Assembly (NCBI GenBank): GCA_900542495.1
Contig: UQNW01000003.1
Coordinates: forward strand, 124,001 to 188,000
Length of the DNA stretch: 64,000 nucleotides
Direction: 5' to 3'
Source: an uncultured Roseburia sp.
GTDB lineage: Bacteria > Bacillota > Clostridia > Lachnospirales > Lachnospiraceae
Of the stretch, positions 8,737 through 19,500 are shown piece after piece. The position numbers and the translations under genes were made by a program. Each line of letters opens with the position of its first letter. The stretch's first letter is position 1. The notes under the pieces were generated by a model. That model was not told where the DNA came from. It saw only the letters and a list, made by a program, of their open reading frames with translations, and searched no databases.

Positions 8737-10626
8737 TTATGCAAGCATCAGACAATAAATAGTAATCCCTGTGCCAAATAACATCAAAATCGTTATGAGT
8801 GTCTGATAAGTTTCTAATTTAAAACTGCATCTCACTTTTTGGTTCATAAAGATAAGACTTAACGGAAAAATAAGTGGTAAATAATACCTTGGTGACACTC
8901 CGTTAATCACCATTGAGCCAACAGGAGTAAAATCCAAGTATAAAGCTGTCCATACCAGACATGCAGTTCCAAATATTAATATGCCATTCCATATCTTCAT
9001 GACAGATATTTTTCGTTTCATCTGTGCATCATATATTTTATCTGTCATTCCAAAATCTGTCACAAAAGTAAACAACATCGTCAAAAGTACAACAAAATAT
9101 CCAATTCCATCATAAATTCCCCGATATGCAAAATTTGCAAGCACTTTAGAACCTATAAAATAGGACGCCAATGTTGTTCCAAGCGATTTCAGTAAAATTC
9201 CTGTATAAGTCAACGGATATCCCAGAATCATAGAAAGCTGACTTGTCTGGCTCGTATCTCCTCCACGGTAATCTCCCACTTCTGCTCCACTTGAAACATT
9301 TCCAATTAAAGGCAGTATAAAGGAAGCAAACATTAATATTAATAAGACAAAAATTCCTGCTTTAAACAGATTCTTTTGTCTCCTGCTATAAAACTTGTCC
9401 CTCGGCATAATCCAATATAATGCCAAAAATGGAATATAGACCGCCTTTGAAAAGCATCCTACAACCATTGCAAGAATAGATACCATCGTCCGTTTTGTCT
9501 GGATTTTTTCTTCACCTAGGTACTCTGTTATAAACAATGCTATGCCCAACATTAAAAGTGCTATCACAAATGCATCATATGTAAATGACGAAAAAAGGAA
9601 TACTGTTGTCGGCAGCAATCCTACACACATCAGGGTACGTTTTCCATATTTGCTGAAACGAATCGCACACGCAACGACAGCTGTACAAAACAGCAGATTA
9701 AAAAATTTTCCTAAAAATACTGTTGCTACATAAGAGAATCCAAGTTTTCTTCCTAATCCAAGTCCTAAAATTTGTGGAAGATAAGCCCTTTGACCATATC
9801 TAAGAAATCTTCCTTTCTGTGATGCTAATACGACTGTATCATTTGCCTGATTAAGCCATTCTCCTATCCATTGTTCTTCCTCTAACGTGTCCCCTGTTGG
9901 TACACGCATTTCTACATTCGACATCACAGCATCACTGTACTCCATATAATTCCATACCCAGGAGTCTGTATATGCTATATTATAATGAATCTGTTCATCC
10001 CATGAATCAAATGAATGATGTGCTGATAAGATAATCACCGTTCCTAATGCAACTGATACCATTGCGTACATCCATTCGGGTCTTTTTCCAAAAAAAGTAC
10101 AATGAGAAACAAATAAGTAACTTAGCAACAATACTGAAAATACAAGCAGAAACTTTGCCCAGGAAAATACCGTGTGATTTACAAATATTATTGAATTTAA
10201 CTTATCCGCATCTTTGTTTTCCACTGTCAATTTCAGGCTGTCAACTTTCTGATCTACCCAAACTGCAGATTTTCCAAGCAAAAATGATGCAGTATCTTCC
10301 AGTTCCATCACTTCTTTTTGTCCATATCCATCATAGAATGTCACTTCCATTCTGGAACTGATGTCCGTTTTGCTTTGATAAATCAAATAGATAGAGCTCA
10401 CATATCTTCCATCAAATAAAAAATCATACGTTGTCTCTCCATCTTTATTCTCTGCCTTTTGTACTTCGCTCACCTGAAAAGTCTGCTCATATTTTTCGTT
10501 TTTAAACGAATTCCACTGTAATAATACCTGTTCTACAAATAAAGATAGGAAAAATATTACAATAATTGCAATAAAATCTCTAAGATATATTTTTTTATTT
10601 TTTAGAATTTGTTTTATCTGTTCCAT
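8737..10626 (-). CDS. DUF2142-type multi-pass membrane protein
   Basis: About 629 residues. After a first membrane segment there is an extracytoplasmic beta-rich domain (about residues 30-150), then some ten hydrophobic segments. The HHSFDSWDEQIHYNIAY stretch after the second helix carries acidic residues at a membrane boundary, as in GT-C fold enzymes. Architecture and length fit the DUF2142 family, which recurs in polysaccharide loci. I prefer the start at 10626 (MEQIKQIL, with AAGGA close upstream) over 10677. Possible roles are glycan modification by a polyprenyl-linked sugar, or polymer processing; this is unproven. Confidence 0.72.
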   Translation of the reverse strand: MEQIKQILKNKKIYLRDFIAIIVIFFLSLFVEQVLLQWNSFKNEKYEQTFQVSEVQKAENKDGETTYDFLFDGRYVSSIYLIYQSKTDISSRMEVTFYDGYGQKEVMELEDTASFLLGKSAVWVDQKVDSLKLTVENKDADKLNSIIFVNHTVFSWAKFLLVFSVLLLSYLFVSHCTFFGKRPEWMYAMVSVALGTVIILSAHHSFDSWDEQIHYNIAYTDSWVWNYMEYSDAVMSNVEMRVPTGDTLEEEQWIGEWLNQANDTVVLASQKGRFLRYGQRAYLPQILGLGLGRKLGFSYVATVFLGKFFNLLFCTAVVACAIRFSKYGKRTLMCVGLLPTTVFLFSSFTYDAFVIALLMLGIALFITEYLGEEKIQTKRTMVSILAMVVGCFSKAVYIPFLALYWIMPRDKFYSRRQKNLFKAGIFVLLILMFASFILPLIGNVSSGAEVGDYRGGDTSQTSQLSMILGYPLTYTGILLKSLGTTLASYFIGSKVLANFAYRGIYDGIGYFVVLLTMLFTFVTDFGMTDKIYDAQMKRKISVMKIWNGILIFGTACLVWTALYLDFTPVGSMVINGVSPRYYLPLIFPLSLIFMNQKVRCSFKLETYQTLITILMLFGTGITIYCLMLA

Positions 10627-10708
10627 TTTCCTTTTTCCTATCAAGTTGCAAAATAAATCCCATTCCTGCAAGTACAAGAATTAAGATGACTTCCCAAATT
10701 TTTTCCAT
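10595..10708 (-). CDS. Small single-pass membrane protein, 37 residues
   Basis: A short frame beginning MEKIWEVILILVLAGMGF, preceded by AGGG about nine bases upstream. It has one hydrophobic helix (residues 5-20) and a polar, lysine-rich cytoplasmic tail. It overlaps the start of the DUF2142 gene by 32 bases, so it may couple translation of that gene or be a small partner of it. No homologue is recognised by eye. It could also be a non-coding leader, but the helix-plus-basic-tail composition favours a real peptide. Confidence 0.45.
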   Translation of the reverse strand: MEKIWEVILILVLAGMGFILQLDRKKENGTDKTNSKK

Positions 10709-10731
10709 ATTATATACCCTGTTTTCTGGTT

Positions 10732-12594
10732 CTACCGATTCTGAATAGAGTATGTCGGAACCATACGCTGCACCCATTCCCGTATATCATCCGGTTCTTC
10801 TACCACATGCTCTTTGATCTCTTCTAACTGTTTTAAAAACTTCTCTTCATCCATCTGAATCGGTTTACCAATATGAATTAATTTGTTGGCTGTTTCCTGC
10901 ATGCCTTCTTCTTTCATGAGCATCTCTTCATACAGTTTTTCGCCTGGTCTTAATCCTGTAAATACGATCTGGATATCCTCGTCGGGTTTATGTCCCGAAA
11001 GAAGTATCAGGTTTCTCGCAAGGTCTACGATCTTGACCGGTTCTCCCATATCCAGGACAAAGATTTCTCCCCCCTTTGCATAGGCTCCTGCCTGTAACAC
11101 AAGAGATACTGCTTCCGGTATTGTCATAAAATAACGGATAATATCCGGGTGCGTAACGGTAACCGGTCCGCCTGCCTCAATCTGCTTCTTGAATAAAGGA
11201 ATCACACTTCCGTTGCTTCCAAGTACATTACCAAATCGGACTGCTACATATTCTGTCTTAGAACGATTATTGTATGTCTGAATAATCATCTCACAGATTC
11301 TCTTGGTAGCTCCCATAATATTCGTCGGGTTTACTGCCTTATCTGTAGAGATCATTACAAAACGCTTTACATTATATTTATCTGCAGCCTGAACCACTTT
11401 CCATGTTCCTAAAACATTATTTTTTACTGCTTCATTCGGGCTGTCCTCCATCAACGGTACATGTTTATGCGCTGCCGCATGATATACGATCTCCGGACGA
11501 TATTTATCAAAGATCAGATCCATGCGCTTTGTATTTCTTACGGAAGCGATCAATACAACCAAATCCAGTTCAGGATAATTTCTCTTTAATTCCTGCTGAA
11601 TATCGTATGTAGTATTTTCATAAATATCAACAATCACTAACTGTTTCGGATTGTGTGATGCGATCTGGCGGCATAACTCGCTGCCGATCGACCCCCCTCC
11701 ACCAGTAACCATAACTACCTTATCAGAAACATATCCCATGATGGAATCAAGATCAACTGTGATCGGATCACGTCCCAAAAGATCATTTACATCAACATCT
11801 TTTAATTTACTGATACTGACATCCCCATTTACCAACTGATACATACCAGGTAAACGTTTTAATTCACAGCCAGTCTGTTTACAAATATCTAAAATTGCCT
11901 TTGTCTCTTTTGCACTCGCTGTCGGAATTGCGATAATAATCTCATCTACAAGATACTCTTTTGCAATTTCAATAATATCATTTCTATCCCCAAGTACTTT
12001 GACACCATGCATATATTTTCCAATTTTGCTTTTATCATCATCCACAAAACCTACAATATGCATATTCACAAAGCGGCTGCCAGAAATTTCCTTAATAATG
12101 GAATTTCCTGCCTCACCCGCACCTACAACAAGCACTCTTTTCAGATTCTTTGCATCTACTTTTTTTCCAAAGAATGTTCTTACTGCACGATACGAATAAC
12201 GGCTGATAAACATAAACGCCAATAATAATGTTCCATAAATAAAATACCAGCTTCTAGGCAGCGGATACTCCTGATCTCTGTAATTCAGAAGAATCGTCAC
12301 TGTATTGAGCAGCGTATCTACAATACATGCTGCTGCAAGATACAATAATTCGGTTACCCCTGCATATACCCAAAGGCTGCTATACAAACGAAATACATAA
12401 AATACGATGATTGCAATGACTAACGTTGCCGGTAATGAGCTCCACACAACGCCAATATAATACTTCGGTACGGCAGAAAGACTAAATTCAAATCTTACAA
12501 TCAATGCCGTGATGCTTGTCAATATTACAATGCAAATATCCATCAGCACCATAAATATTCTCTTGATCCATAATGTTTTATCTAAGTTTTTCAT
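10732..12594 (-). CDS. CapD/PglF-type membrane-bound UDP-sugar 4,6-dehydratase
   Basis: 620 residues, the full length of the family. Four N-terminal membrane helices (residues about 10-130) are followed by a CoA-binding-like Rossmann domain (VVGAGEAGNSI near 155) and an SDR domain starting MVTGGGGSIGSELCR near 295. The SDR active site reads STDKAVNPTNIMGATKR: Met replaces the usual Tyr before x3-Lys, as in PglF/WbpM relatives. Expected reaction: UDP-GlcNAc to the 4-keto-6-deoxy derivative, feeding bacillosamine- or FucNAc-type sugars. This fits an initiating transferase three genes downstream. Confidence 0.88.
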   Translation of the reverse strand: MKNLDKTLWIKRIFMVLMDICIVILTSITALIVRFEFSLSAVPKYYIGVVWSSLPATLVIAIIVFYVFRLYSSLWVYAGVTELLYLAAACIVDTLLNTVTILLNYRDQEYPLPRSWYFIYGTLLLAFMFISRYSYRAVRTFFGKKVDAKNLKRVLVVGAGEAGNSIIKEISGSRFVNMHIVGFVDDDKSKIGKYMHGVKVLGDRNDIIEIAKEYLVDEIIIAIPTASAKETKAILDICKQTGCELKRLPGMYQLVNGDVSISKLKDVDVNDLLGRDPITVDLDSIMGYVSDKVVMVTGGGGSIGSELCRQIASHNPKQLVIVDIYENTTYDIQQELKRNYPELDLVVLIASVRNTKRMDLIFDKYRPEIVYHAAAHKHVPLMEDSPNEAVKNNVLGTWKVVQAADKYNVKRFVMISTDKAVNPTNIMGATKRICEMIIQTYNNRSKTEYVAVRFGNVLGSNGSVIPLFKKQIEAGGPVTVTHPDIIRYFMTIPEAVSLVLQAGAYAKGGEIFVLDMGEPVKIVDLARNLILLSGHKPDEDIQIVFTGLRPGEKLYEEMLMKEEGMQETANKLIHIGKPIQMDEEKFLKQLEEIKEHVVEEPDDIREWVQRMVPTYSIQNR

Positions 12595-12618
12595 AAGTCC
12601 GCCACTTTTCTCTATAAA

Positions 12619-13320
12619 TTATTTTGCATATACTTCATAATGTTCTGTATTATAAATTTTACTAAATCCAATGCTATTAAAAAATTCAATATTGTCATAC
12701 TCAGAATTAATAACCAGACAATTGCAGCCATAGGAATCTGTTTCCATCTGCAGCTGTTCCAGATTCTCCTGTGTAAAAGATAAACCTTCACCATAAATAA
12801 CTGCAAATCTGGTATCATATTCACGAAGCTCGCCTGCCACCTGTTCCGGTGCAAGAACTCTTGGTTTTTCTACAAATTCCAACTGTTCAGCGATCTCCAT
12901 GACTTCATTTGATATTTTATAACTGTTTGTGATAAATTCCAAATGCTGCGACGTATAATTTAATCCCATCCCTGCCTGAATCAGTAAAATATATATCACT
13001 ATAACAATTATTTTTTCTTTCTTAGATGGTATGTTTATCAAATAGTCTGTCATTGCAACTCCAACAACCGATACTATGTTTAGTATTCCATAGACCATCC
13101 AATGATCTGTCTTCTGACCGCTCATATTTAGTATGCCATTTGCAATTCCCGGCGTCATCAGAAAAAGTATACCAAAAATCTCATATATTAACAAATTTCT
13201 TTGTCTTTTTTTATTTATAATCAAGAAATAAAATATTGCAACAAAAAGGAAAAAAACATTTGTTCCCATCCCATTGTAAGAAAAATATGCATTTTTAATG
13301 TCTTCCCATAACCCGGACAT
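12619..13320 (-). CDS. Membrane protein of unknown function, C-terminal partner of overlapping pair
   Basis: 233 residues from the ATG at 13320, chosen because AAAGGGG lies seven bases upstream (the ATG six bases earlier is too close to that site). About four hydrophobic helices occupy the first half. The last 110 residues form a soluble domain (RVLAPEQVAGELREYD, then CLVINSEYD). The start lies within the end of the upstream membrane-protein gene in another frame. Together the pair could make one 570-residue protein like the DUF6077-type membrane proteins of clostridial glycan loci, so this may be a split gene. Function unknown. Confidence 0.6.
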   Translation of the reverse strand: MSGLWEDIKNAYFSYNGMGTNVFFLFVAIFYFLIINKKRQRNLLIYEIFGILFLMTPGIANGILNMSGQKTDHWMVYGILNIVSVVGVAMTDYLINIPSKKEKIIVIVIYILLIQAGMGLNYTSQHLEFITNSYKISNEVMEIAEQLEFVEKPRVLAPEQVAGELREYDTRFAVIYGEGLSFTQENLEQLQMETDSYGCNCLVINSEYDNIEFFNSIGFSKIYNTEHYEVYAK

Positions 13321-14320
13321 ACTCATACCCCTTTCTTACAACCCAGACAGAAATCATCAGCAACGTCATTAAGAATATATAAAACCAGCCTTTGTAATGT
13401 AACAATTGTGCCGCTGGATACAATATAATAAATAAACCTATCTGCATCATAACAGGATATTTTGCCCAATCAGATCTGCTGTTTTTTTCTTCTCTGCACA
13501 ATAAATTTAATACGCGCATCACTTGCAAAAATGCATACGGAAGAATACAGCATTCCAACATTACGCTTCCATTCCAACAGCTCCGAAATATACCTGTTAC
13601 CGGATTTTCTACTGCTGTATATACCGGAACATAATAGATACTTTCTATTACAATCAAAAACACTGCCTGTCCTTTTTCCTCTTTAAAAAGGGACGTTCCC
13701 AGTTCCCAATAACAGCACATAAAAAAAGTTAAAATAAAAAACGGAAGTATTACTTTTATCAATAATGCCGGATGTATTCCTGAAATCTGTGCCGTGACTG
13801 CATATAACATTTCATACGGGGAAAATATCTTTTCTAATTGCGTTGCGGGATATTGTTCACCCGTATATGGCTGATATATATATGCAGAATTCGTATCTAT
13901 TGATGTCATAACGGTCTGTACTGTCTGATCCAATTGTGGTTTTACGCAAAATACAGAAAATAATATTGCGATGAATGATATTATCCTTGCAATTTTTATA
14001 GCATTACATTTATTTTCCAATGCTGTTCTTCGTTTTAAATATTCCCATATTGCTTTTTTATTTACTAAAATGGATACCAGACATATCGTAATGGTTGCAA
14101 GTATCCAAACTACACTGAGTTTTCTTAATGTACAGCCCCTGTATAGAAAAAGTACCGCAACACACCAAAACATACTAAGCATAGCAACAAAACCATTTGC
14201 ATATGTGCCTGATATGTTTTTCTTTTTTACACCTGCCACAGCATCTATCAATGCACCTGCAAATAATGGTACTAAAAAAAATAAATAAATTACCAGCAAT
14301 AGTCCTGCTGCATTTTTCAT
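13295..14320 (-). CDS. Multi-pass membrane protein, N-terminal partner of overlapping pair
   Basis: 341 residues with about eight predicted membrane helices and an extracytoplasmic loop around residues 140-175 (YIYQPYTGEQYPATQLEK). The loop follows a segment naming possible substrate-contact residues after VQTVMTSID. The 5' end overlaps the kinase-like gene by ATGA, and the 3' end overlaps the next membrane gene by 26 bases. Resemblance to DUF6077-like or GT-C-like proteins is only an impression from topology. Function not recognised. Confidence 0.6.
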   Translation of the reverse strand: MKNAAGLLLVIYLFFLVPLFAGALIDAVAGVKKKNISGTYANGFVAMLSMFWCVAVLFLYRGCTLRKLSVVWILATITICLVSILVNKKAIWEYLKRRTALENKCNAIKIARIISFIAILFSVFCVKPQLDQTVQTVMTSIDTNSAYIYQPYTGEQYPATQLEKIFSPYEMLYAVTAQISGIHPALLIKVILPFFILTFFMCCYWELGTSLFKEEKGQAVFLIVIESIYYVPVYTAVENPVTGIFRSCWNGSVMLECCILPYAFLQVMRVLNLLCREEKNSRSDWAKYPVMMQIGLFIILYPAAQLLHYKGWFYIFLMTLLMISVWVVRKGYEYVRVMGRH

Positions 14321-15597
14321 TCATTTTCTCCCAACACTTTATCTACTTTGCGTTCCAACAAAGTTTTATACACCTTTGTTCCCTTAATATATTCCAATTC
14401 GTTTTCTACTTTATTCATCTGGCACTTCAGTTCACCAAGTGCTGTCAGCATCGGATTGTCCTGTAAGCCTGCTTCTCTGATGATAAATTCCACATTTATC
14501 TCGTTCAGATTATTTTCCCATTGATTTTCAAATATAATCTGAGGATCTTCTGAGGTAAATATGAAATCTCCGTCTTTTGTTATGATTGCATTGTGCCGAT
14601 AGTGTTCCATTTCATGCTCATTGCCATCTTTTGTTACAATTTTCACTTTAAAATTCTGCAAAACACAGGAAACATTTAATGGATCCAGGCGTATTTCTGA
14701 CACATATTGCGTAAGTTCAAGCGGTATGTTCAATTTTACCTTTTGCCCCATGATATAATTTGTAATTGCCTTGTCTTCAAGATAGTTTGTTCCATCATTT
14801 AAGAACACCTGTAAGAATAAGTTTTCCTCCGGAAGCAGTTTTTTCACATCGTATACTTCTTTTTTGTAAGCAACAATGCTTGCGTTATAGCCATTTTTCC
14901 CACCATATACATATTGATTAAATGCTTCATTCATATTTTCAAATATAACAATTTCTTCTTCCGTAATATCAAAGCAATCATAAATTTCATTGATTGTCAT
15001 GATATCTTTCACAGCACTGCCATTTCTTGTATAAAAAGCAGACACCGCACGATATATTACAAATTTCACTGGAATTGGAAATGAAAATACCCATTCATAA
15101 TCAATAATTTTATATTTGCTGTCAGTTTGATCTTTTATGATATTGTCAAAACTCATATCTATATTCATTTCTTTTCCACATTCCATCTCATCTGGAAAGG
15201 AAACCTCACCAAATACCTGCACAAATTGTGCCTCTGGTACGAATATATGTTTCTCTATATCAACATTCCTTCTTATGACTTCATCATACATTCTAAGCAA
15301 TGAAAGAAATCTCACTTCATCTTTATCTGCAAGAGCATCGAGCATTGTGTTACAAAGACTTTTTCCTGTCAGAAATTCAAAAGCAACTTCATCTTCTGAA
15401 ATCATTTCTGCCGGACACAGGATACCTTCTTTTTTGTTTTTCTCGTAATAATCAGACATATTCCTGATATGTGCTTCTGCTTCTTTGGTCAATGCTCTTT
15501 TTATAACCAGTCTCTTGTCCCCGTCCTTCATTATGTAGGTTTCTATCTGAAACGGTTTTCTTCTCTCTTTTGTAATTTTTGAGTAAATTTTCTTCAA
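14317..15597 (-). CDS. Kinase-like protein with C-terminal coiled coil (WbdD kinase-like)
   Basis: About 426 residues. I prefer a TTG start at 15597 because AGAGGTGAT sits just upstream; an in-frame GTG at 15612 is the alternative and overlaps the methyltransferase stop. Residues about 20-215 look like a protein-kinase-like fold: LVIKRALTKEAEAHI resembles the beta3/alphaC region, NIDMSFDNII gives a D-x4-N catalytic loop, and KIIDYEWVF an equivalent of the DFG aspartate. The last 45 residues (ELKCQMNKVENELEYIKG) form a coiled coil. With the adjacent methyltransferase this matches the domain order of WbdD, which caps O-antigen chains. The assignment is inferred from motifs and order, not proven. 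Confidence 0.62.
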   Translation of the reverse strand: MKKIYSKITKERRKPFQIETYIMKDGDKRLVIKRALTKEAEAHIRNMSDYYEKNKKEGILCPAEMISEDEVAFEFLTGKSLCNTMLDALADKDEVRFLSLLRMYDEVIRRNVDIEKHIFVPEAQFVQVFGEVSFPDEMECGKEMNIDMSFDNIIKDQTDSKYKIIDYEWVFSFPIPVKFVIYRAVSAFYTRNGSAVKDIMTINEIYDCFDITEEEIVIFENMNEAFNQYVYGGKNGYNASIVAYKKEVYDVKKLLPEENLFLQVFLNDGTNYLEDKAITNYIMGQKVKLNIPLELTQYVSEIRLDPLNVSCVLQNFKVKIVTKDGNEHEMEHYRHNAIITKDGDFIFTSEDPQIIFENQWENNLNEINVEFIIREAGLQDNPMLTALGELKCQMNKVENELEYIKGTKVYKTLLERKVDKVLGENE

Positions 15598-15611
15598 GAT
15601 ATCACCTCTCA

Positions 15612-16520
15612 CTATTTTGTTACTTCAACAAAGAACGAATTCGCAAAGAAATCAAATTTTTTTTCTTTCAGAAGATTTGCATAAACCCTGTTTTCGTTAA
15701 AAAGCATCATTCTCGTATTATCAAAAGTATCCAGGCCTATATTAAGATCATCTTCCTTTGGCAGATACTCATCAGAAAAAATCTGTACTGGGAATTTATA
15801 ATCCGGAAACGGATAATAAAATTCTGCTTTCCCATATCCAGCATCTGTAATTATTTTCTTTAACGCCTCTTTACTAAAAGTTCTCACTTTACTATCTGTA
15901 TCAATATAACCTTCCAAACCATCAAAAAATTTTCCAGTATGGTCTTCTCTGGAACCTGCCCAATATTTCAATCCAAATTTATTTTCAATAGCAATCAGCA
16001 GTTTTCCATCTTCTTTCAAATATCCACTGATTTTTTTTAAAAAGGCAGCAAATGGATGTTTGTCATCCGTGTAATAACCGGCATATTCCAATACTCCGAT
16101 TAATGTAATATAATCATACTTTTCTTTCAAAACAACATCATTGAAATTTCCAACCATAATTGTAAGATTATCGTATTCTTTATTACGATTTGCATTAATC
16201 AATGATCTGCGTTTAGAAAGATCTACACTTGTCACATGCTTTGCATTTCTGCAAAGTACTCCACTGATAGCTCCACATCCTGCCCCAATTTCAAGTACAG
16301 ATGCATCTTTTTTAAAAGGATACCACTCCAATATATTTTGTCTGACAGGTGAAAAATGATATAACACTGGCCACCGGTCATCTTCTGCAAGTATCTTCTC
16401 TACGTCTGGTTCTTCCATAATAAGCTGTAACAGATCATTCTCGATGTCCCCGTCACTATATTGATCCTGTCCATTATAAAATGTATAATCTAACGTTACT
16501 TTTCCAATCTGCTCTGTCAT
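15612..16520 (-). CDS. Class I SAM-dependent methyltransferase
   Basis: 302 residues. The SAM-binding motif I is VLEIGAGCGAISGVLC near residue 75, with the acidic motif II residue in VTSVDLSKRR and a motif IV-like YDYITLIGVLEYAG. The C-terminal half holds a GLKYWAGSREDHTG segment seen in glycan-locus methyltransferases. It ends where the kinase-like gene begins. It lies just after the three-domain rhamnosyltransferase and the ABC exporter genes, so methylation of the non-reducing chain end is a reasonable inference. Upstream, 16521-16558 holds no gene. Confidence 0.8.
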   Translation of the reverse strand: MTEQIGKVTLDYTFYNGQDQYSDGDIENDLLQLIMEEPDVEKILAEDDRWPVLYHFSPVRQNILEWYPFKKDASVLEIGAGCGAISGVLCRNAKHVTSVDLSKRRSLINANRNKEYDNLTIMVGNFNDVVLKEKYDYITLIGVLEYAGYYTDDKHPFAAFLKKISGYLKEDGKLLIAIENKFGLKYWAGSREDHTGKFFDGLEGYIDTDSKVRTFSKEALKKIITDAGYGKAEFYYPFPDYKFPVQIFSDEYLPKEDDLNIGLDTFDNTRMMLFNENRVYANLLKEKKFDFFANSFFVEVTK

Positions 16521-16558
16521 AGAACCTCTTTTCTATAGTTATCTACAACTATTATTTT

Positions 16559-19500
16559 TTACCCAAGAATCTCCTTGATATCCTTTATAAAATCAAATAC
16601 ATGCTCATTTTTTACATATAATGGATTCGCTGTCATATGTTCTACCTGCGGTCTGTAAGCTTTACAGATTTCAGTCAGATGTGTTGCAATGTTCATTGGA
16701 CTGATATTATCCAGTGATACCATGTTATCATTGAAATCCTTAAGATCTTTATTCGCATAAGTATTCGTGATCGTCTTTACATCAAATACTGACATCTCAA
16801 GTGGCGGATAACTTGGATGTGGTGAACACATCAGTGAAATTCCTGCGTAAGTTTCCTGCAAAGTCCGCGCATATTCTTCAATTGTAAGCTTTCCAACGGA
16901 GACAAGCTCTTTGCCGTTTCCAAGCGGAATTGAACGGTGCATCTCCCCTGCCGAAAGAATCTCCCATTCCTCAATATCCGGCTGCATCATCACCCATTTT
17001 TTCAGAGCCGCTACTACAAGGTTAAATGCATTACGCTCCGTACCTGGACGTCCATAAACAAGAATCTGTTTTTTCTTATCAACCTGTGCAGGCATTTGTT
17101 CTAACGCTTTTCTTAATCCATCATTTAAGACAGGATCAAATGCAAAGCTATGTGTAAAATGGTAATGATTTTCATTGAAGAATTCTTTCAACAACATACT
17201 GTTAAAAATTGCAATTGTTGGATAATCACTTTTGTAGGTAGAATCTGCAAGCAGGTACTTCGTAGACCAGGAGTAAAATCCTGGCTCATAATCCTGAATA
17301 AAATAGAGAAAAATATTTGGTTTGATTCCAAATGTATTTTCAAATCCAACATAAGCATCCTGACAACAATACGCTGTCCACCAGCCAGTAAATAAGAAAT
17401 AGTCATTCTCTGACACCGGAATACTGCGGTTAAAACGATTGCTGTATGGAATAATCTGTTTTGCAACGAGAGAATCATCTTCTGCTTTTACAAATGTATA
17501 CTCATCGGAATATTTTTTAATGGCTGCTTTGTCTGGCTCTGCGTCTACTAAAATAATACGTGCATCATAGCCTAATGCTTTCACTAAAGTATCGAAAAAC
17601 TTCAGTGCAGTTGAGATTCCACCAAAGACATGCTCTGCATTGATAGACGGAACCAGAAGGTTCATTCTGCGGTTCGGATATTCTATCTTACGGAAAGTGT
17701 ATGGTGTAATTTCATATACATTCGTATCCAATTGTGGAAGTCCGGTTTCTCTTTTTCTCTTCAGAAGCATTTTTTCCTCCTGCTCTTTGACAGTCTGCTG
17801 CACCGCGGCACAAATTTTGGGCTGACAACAATAATAATCAAGATTTCTATTATAATATGGATCTCCGTTTTTCCGGTAGGTCTTATACATCTGATCCGAC
17901 AAATCAAAGTCAATCTGTGGGATTTTACTTGCATCCCTGCTCTTAGATTCATAATGATACAGACAAACATTTGGATCGTAGATATTCACGAGTCCATGCT
18001 GGTTTGCACGAAGTGCAAGTTCAATATCGCTTCCACATACAATGAATTTCTCATCAAATCCACCGATTTTCTCAATTGTCGCCTTCGAAACTGCAAGACA
18101 GGCTCCCGTTACCGCCGAAACATTTCTTGTTACCATCGGTGACACAAATGGCGATCCATAGTGCTGCGGTTTCATTCCCTTGAATACATGATCAGCCCAG
18201 CCACCCATTCCAATAACTACTCCTGCATGCTGGATCGTATTATCTTCATATAAAAGCAATCCACCGACAACACCAACATCTTTTCGTATAGCTTTCTCTA
18301 CCAGTCTTGTAAGCCATTCCGGTTCAATAACTTCTACATCATTATTCAAACATACATAGACATCTCCGGTTGCGAACTTCATTCCATAATTATTAAGCCT
18401 TGACCAGTTAAACTCAAACGCCGCATCTTTCACGATGACATTGTCATGTTCTTCTTTCACCTTCTTCAGATAAGTAAAAGTCTCTTCCCTCTCAGAATTG
18501 TTATTTAAAATAATAATCTCAAAATTTTTATAAGTTGTCTTCGCAAAAATACTGTCAATTGCAGCCTTTAACAAATCTGCATGATCTTTAATCGGAATAA
18601 TAATGGAAACCTTCGGTTCCTCATTCATGTGATATCTCACATCATAGACAAACAAATTCTCTGTCTCATTTGCAGTCGCTGCTCCTTTGCCATAAACACG
18701 ATCTAAATGTTCCTGAATCGCATTAAGTCCTGCTGTCTGTGCATATGGCTTTGACTCCGGGTTGGCTGCTGTGGAGCTCGGAAGATCTCTCCAATGATAA
18801 AGTATCTCAGGGACATGTCCAATCTTGTCCGTCATCTCTGTCATTCGAAGTAACAGATCATAATCCTGGCTTCCGTTGAACTCACCGCGAAATCCACCCA
18901 CTTTTTCAAATAAGGACTTCTTGAATCCAATCAAATGTCCTAAATACATCTGGCTCAGGAAAAGATCTGGAGACCAGTCAGGTTTACATAATGGATCTCT
19001 CGTTTTTCCTTTCGCATCAATAATATCCATATCGCTGTATATGATCTCAGAACCTTCTTTTTTTATCTTCTGATAAAATTCATGTAATGCAGACGGTGCA
19101 AGCTCATCATCATTATCCATAAGAAGGATATACTCTCCGGATGCAAGCGCTGCTGCCGCATTGGTTGCTCCTGAAATTCCCTGATTTTTTTCTAATAATT
19201 TAATTTTAATCCGGCTATTTTTCATTGCAGATAAGTACTCTCTTACCTCCTGCTTTGTAGAACAGTCATCTGCAATGCAAATCTCCCAGTTTTTGTAATT
19301 CTGCTTTTCTATAGATTCAATCGCCTTATCAAGCCACTTAATTTCTACATTATATACAGGCATTACAATGGAAAAAAGAATCTCTCCACTATAATTTTTT
19401 AATTTTTCTTTCTTCACTCTGCCGTATCCAGGTTCATAATTTACACTGGCAGATAAACGCTGTTTAAAGATTTCCGGTCCCTGATTTTTTAAAACTTTTA

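Noticed and set aside
10626..10677. Upstream start for the DUF2142 gene
   Set aside because: The extra residues overlap the small upstream frame and are not membrane-targeting; the ATG at 10626 has a closer ribosome site.
17630..18142. Plus-strand frame of 170 residues
   Set aside because: Antisense to the three-domain glycosyltransferase, low-complexity hydrophobic composition.
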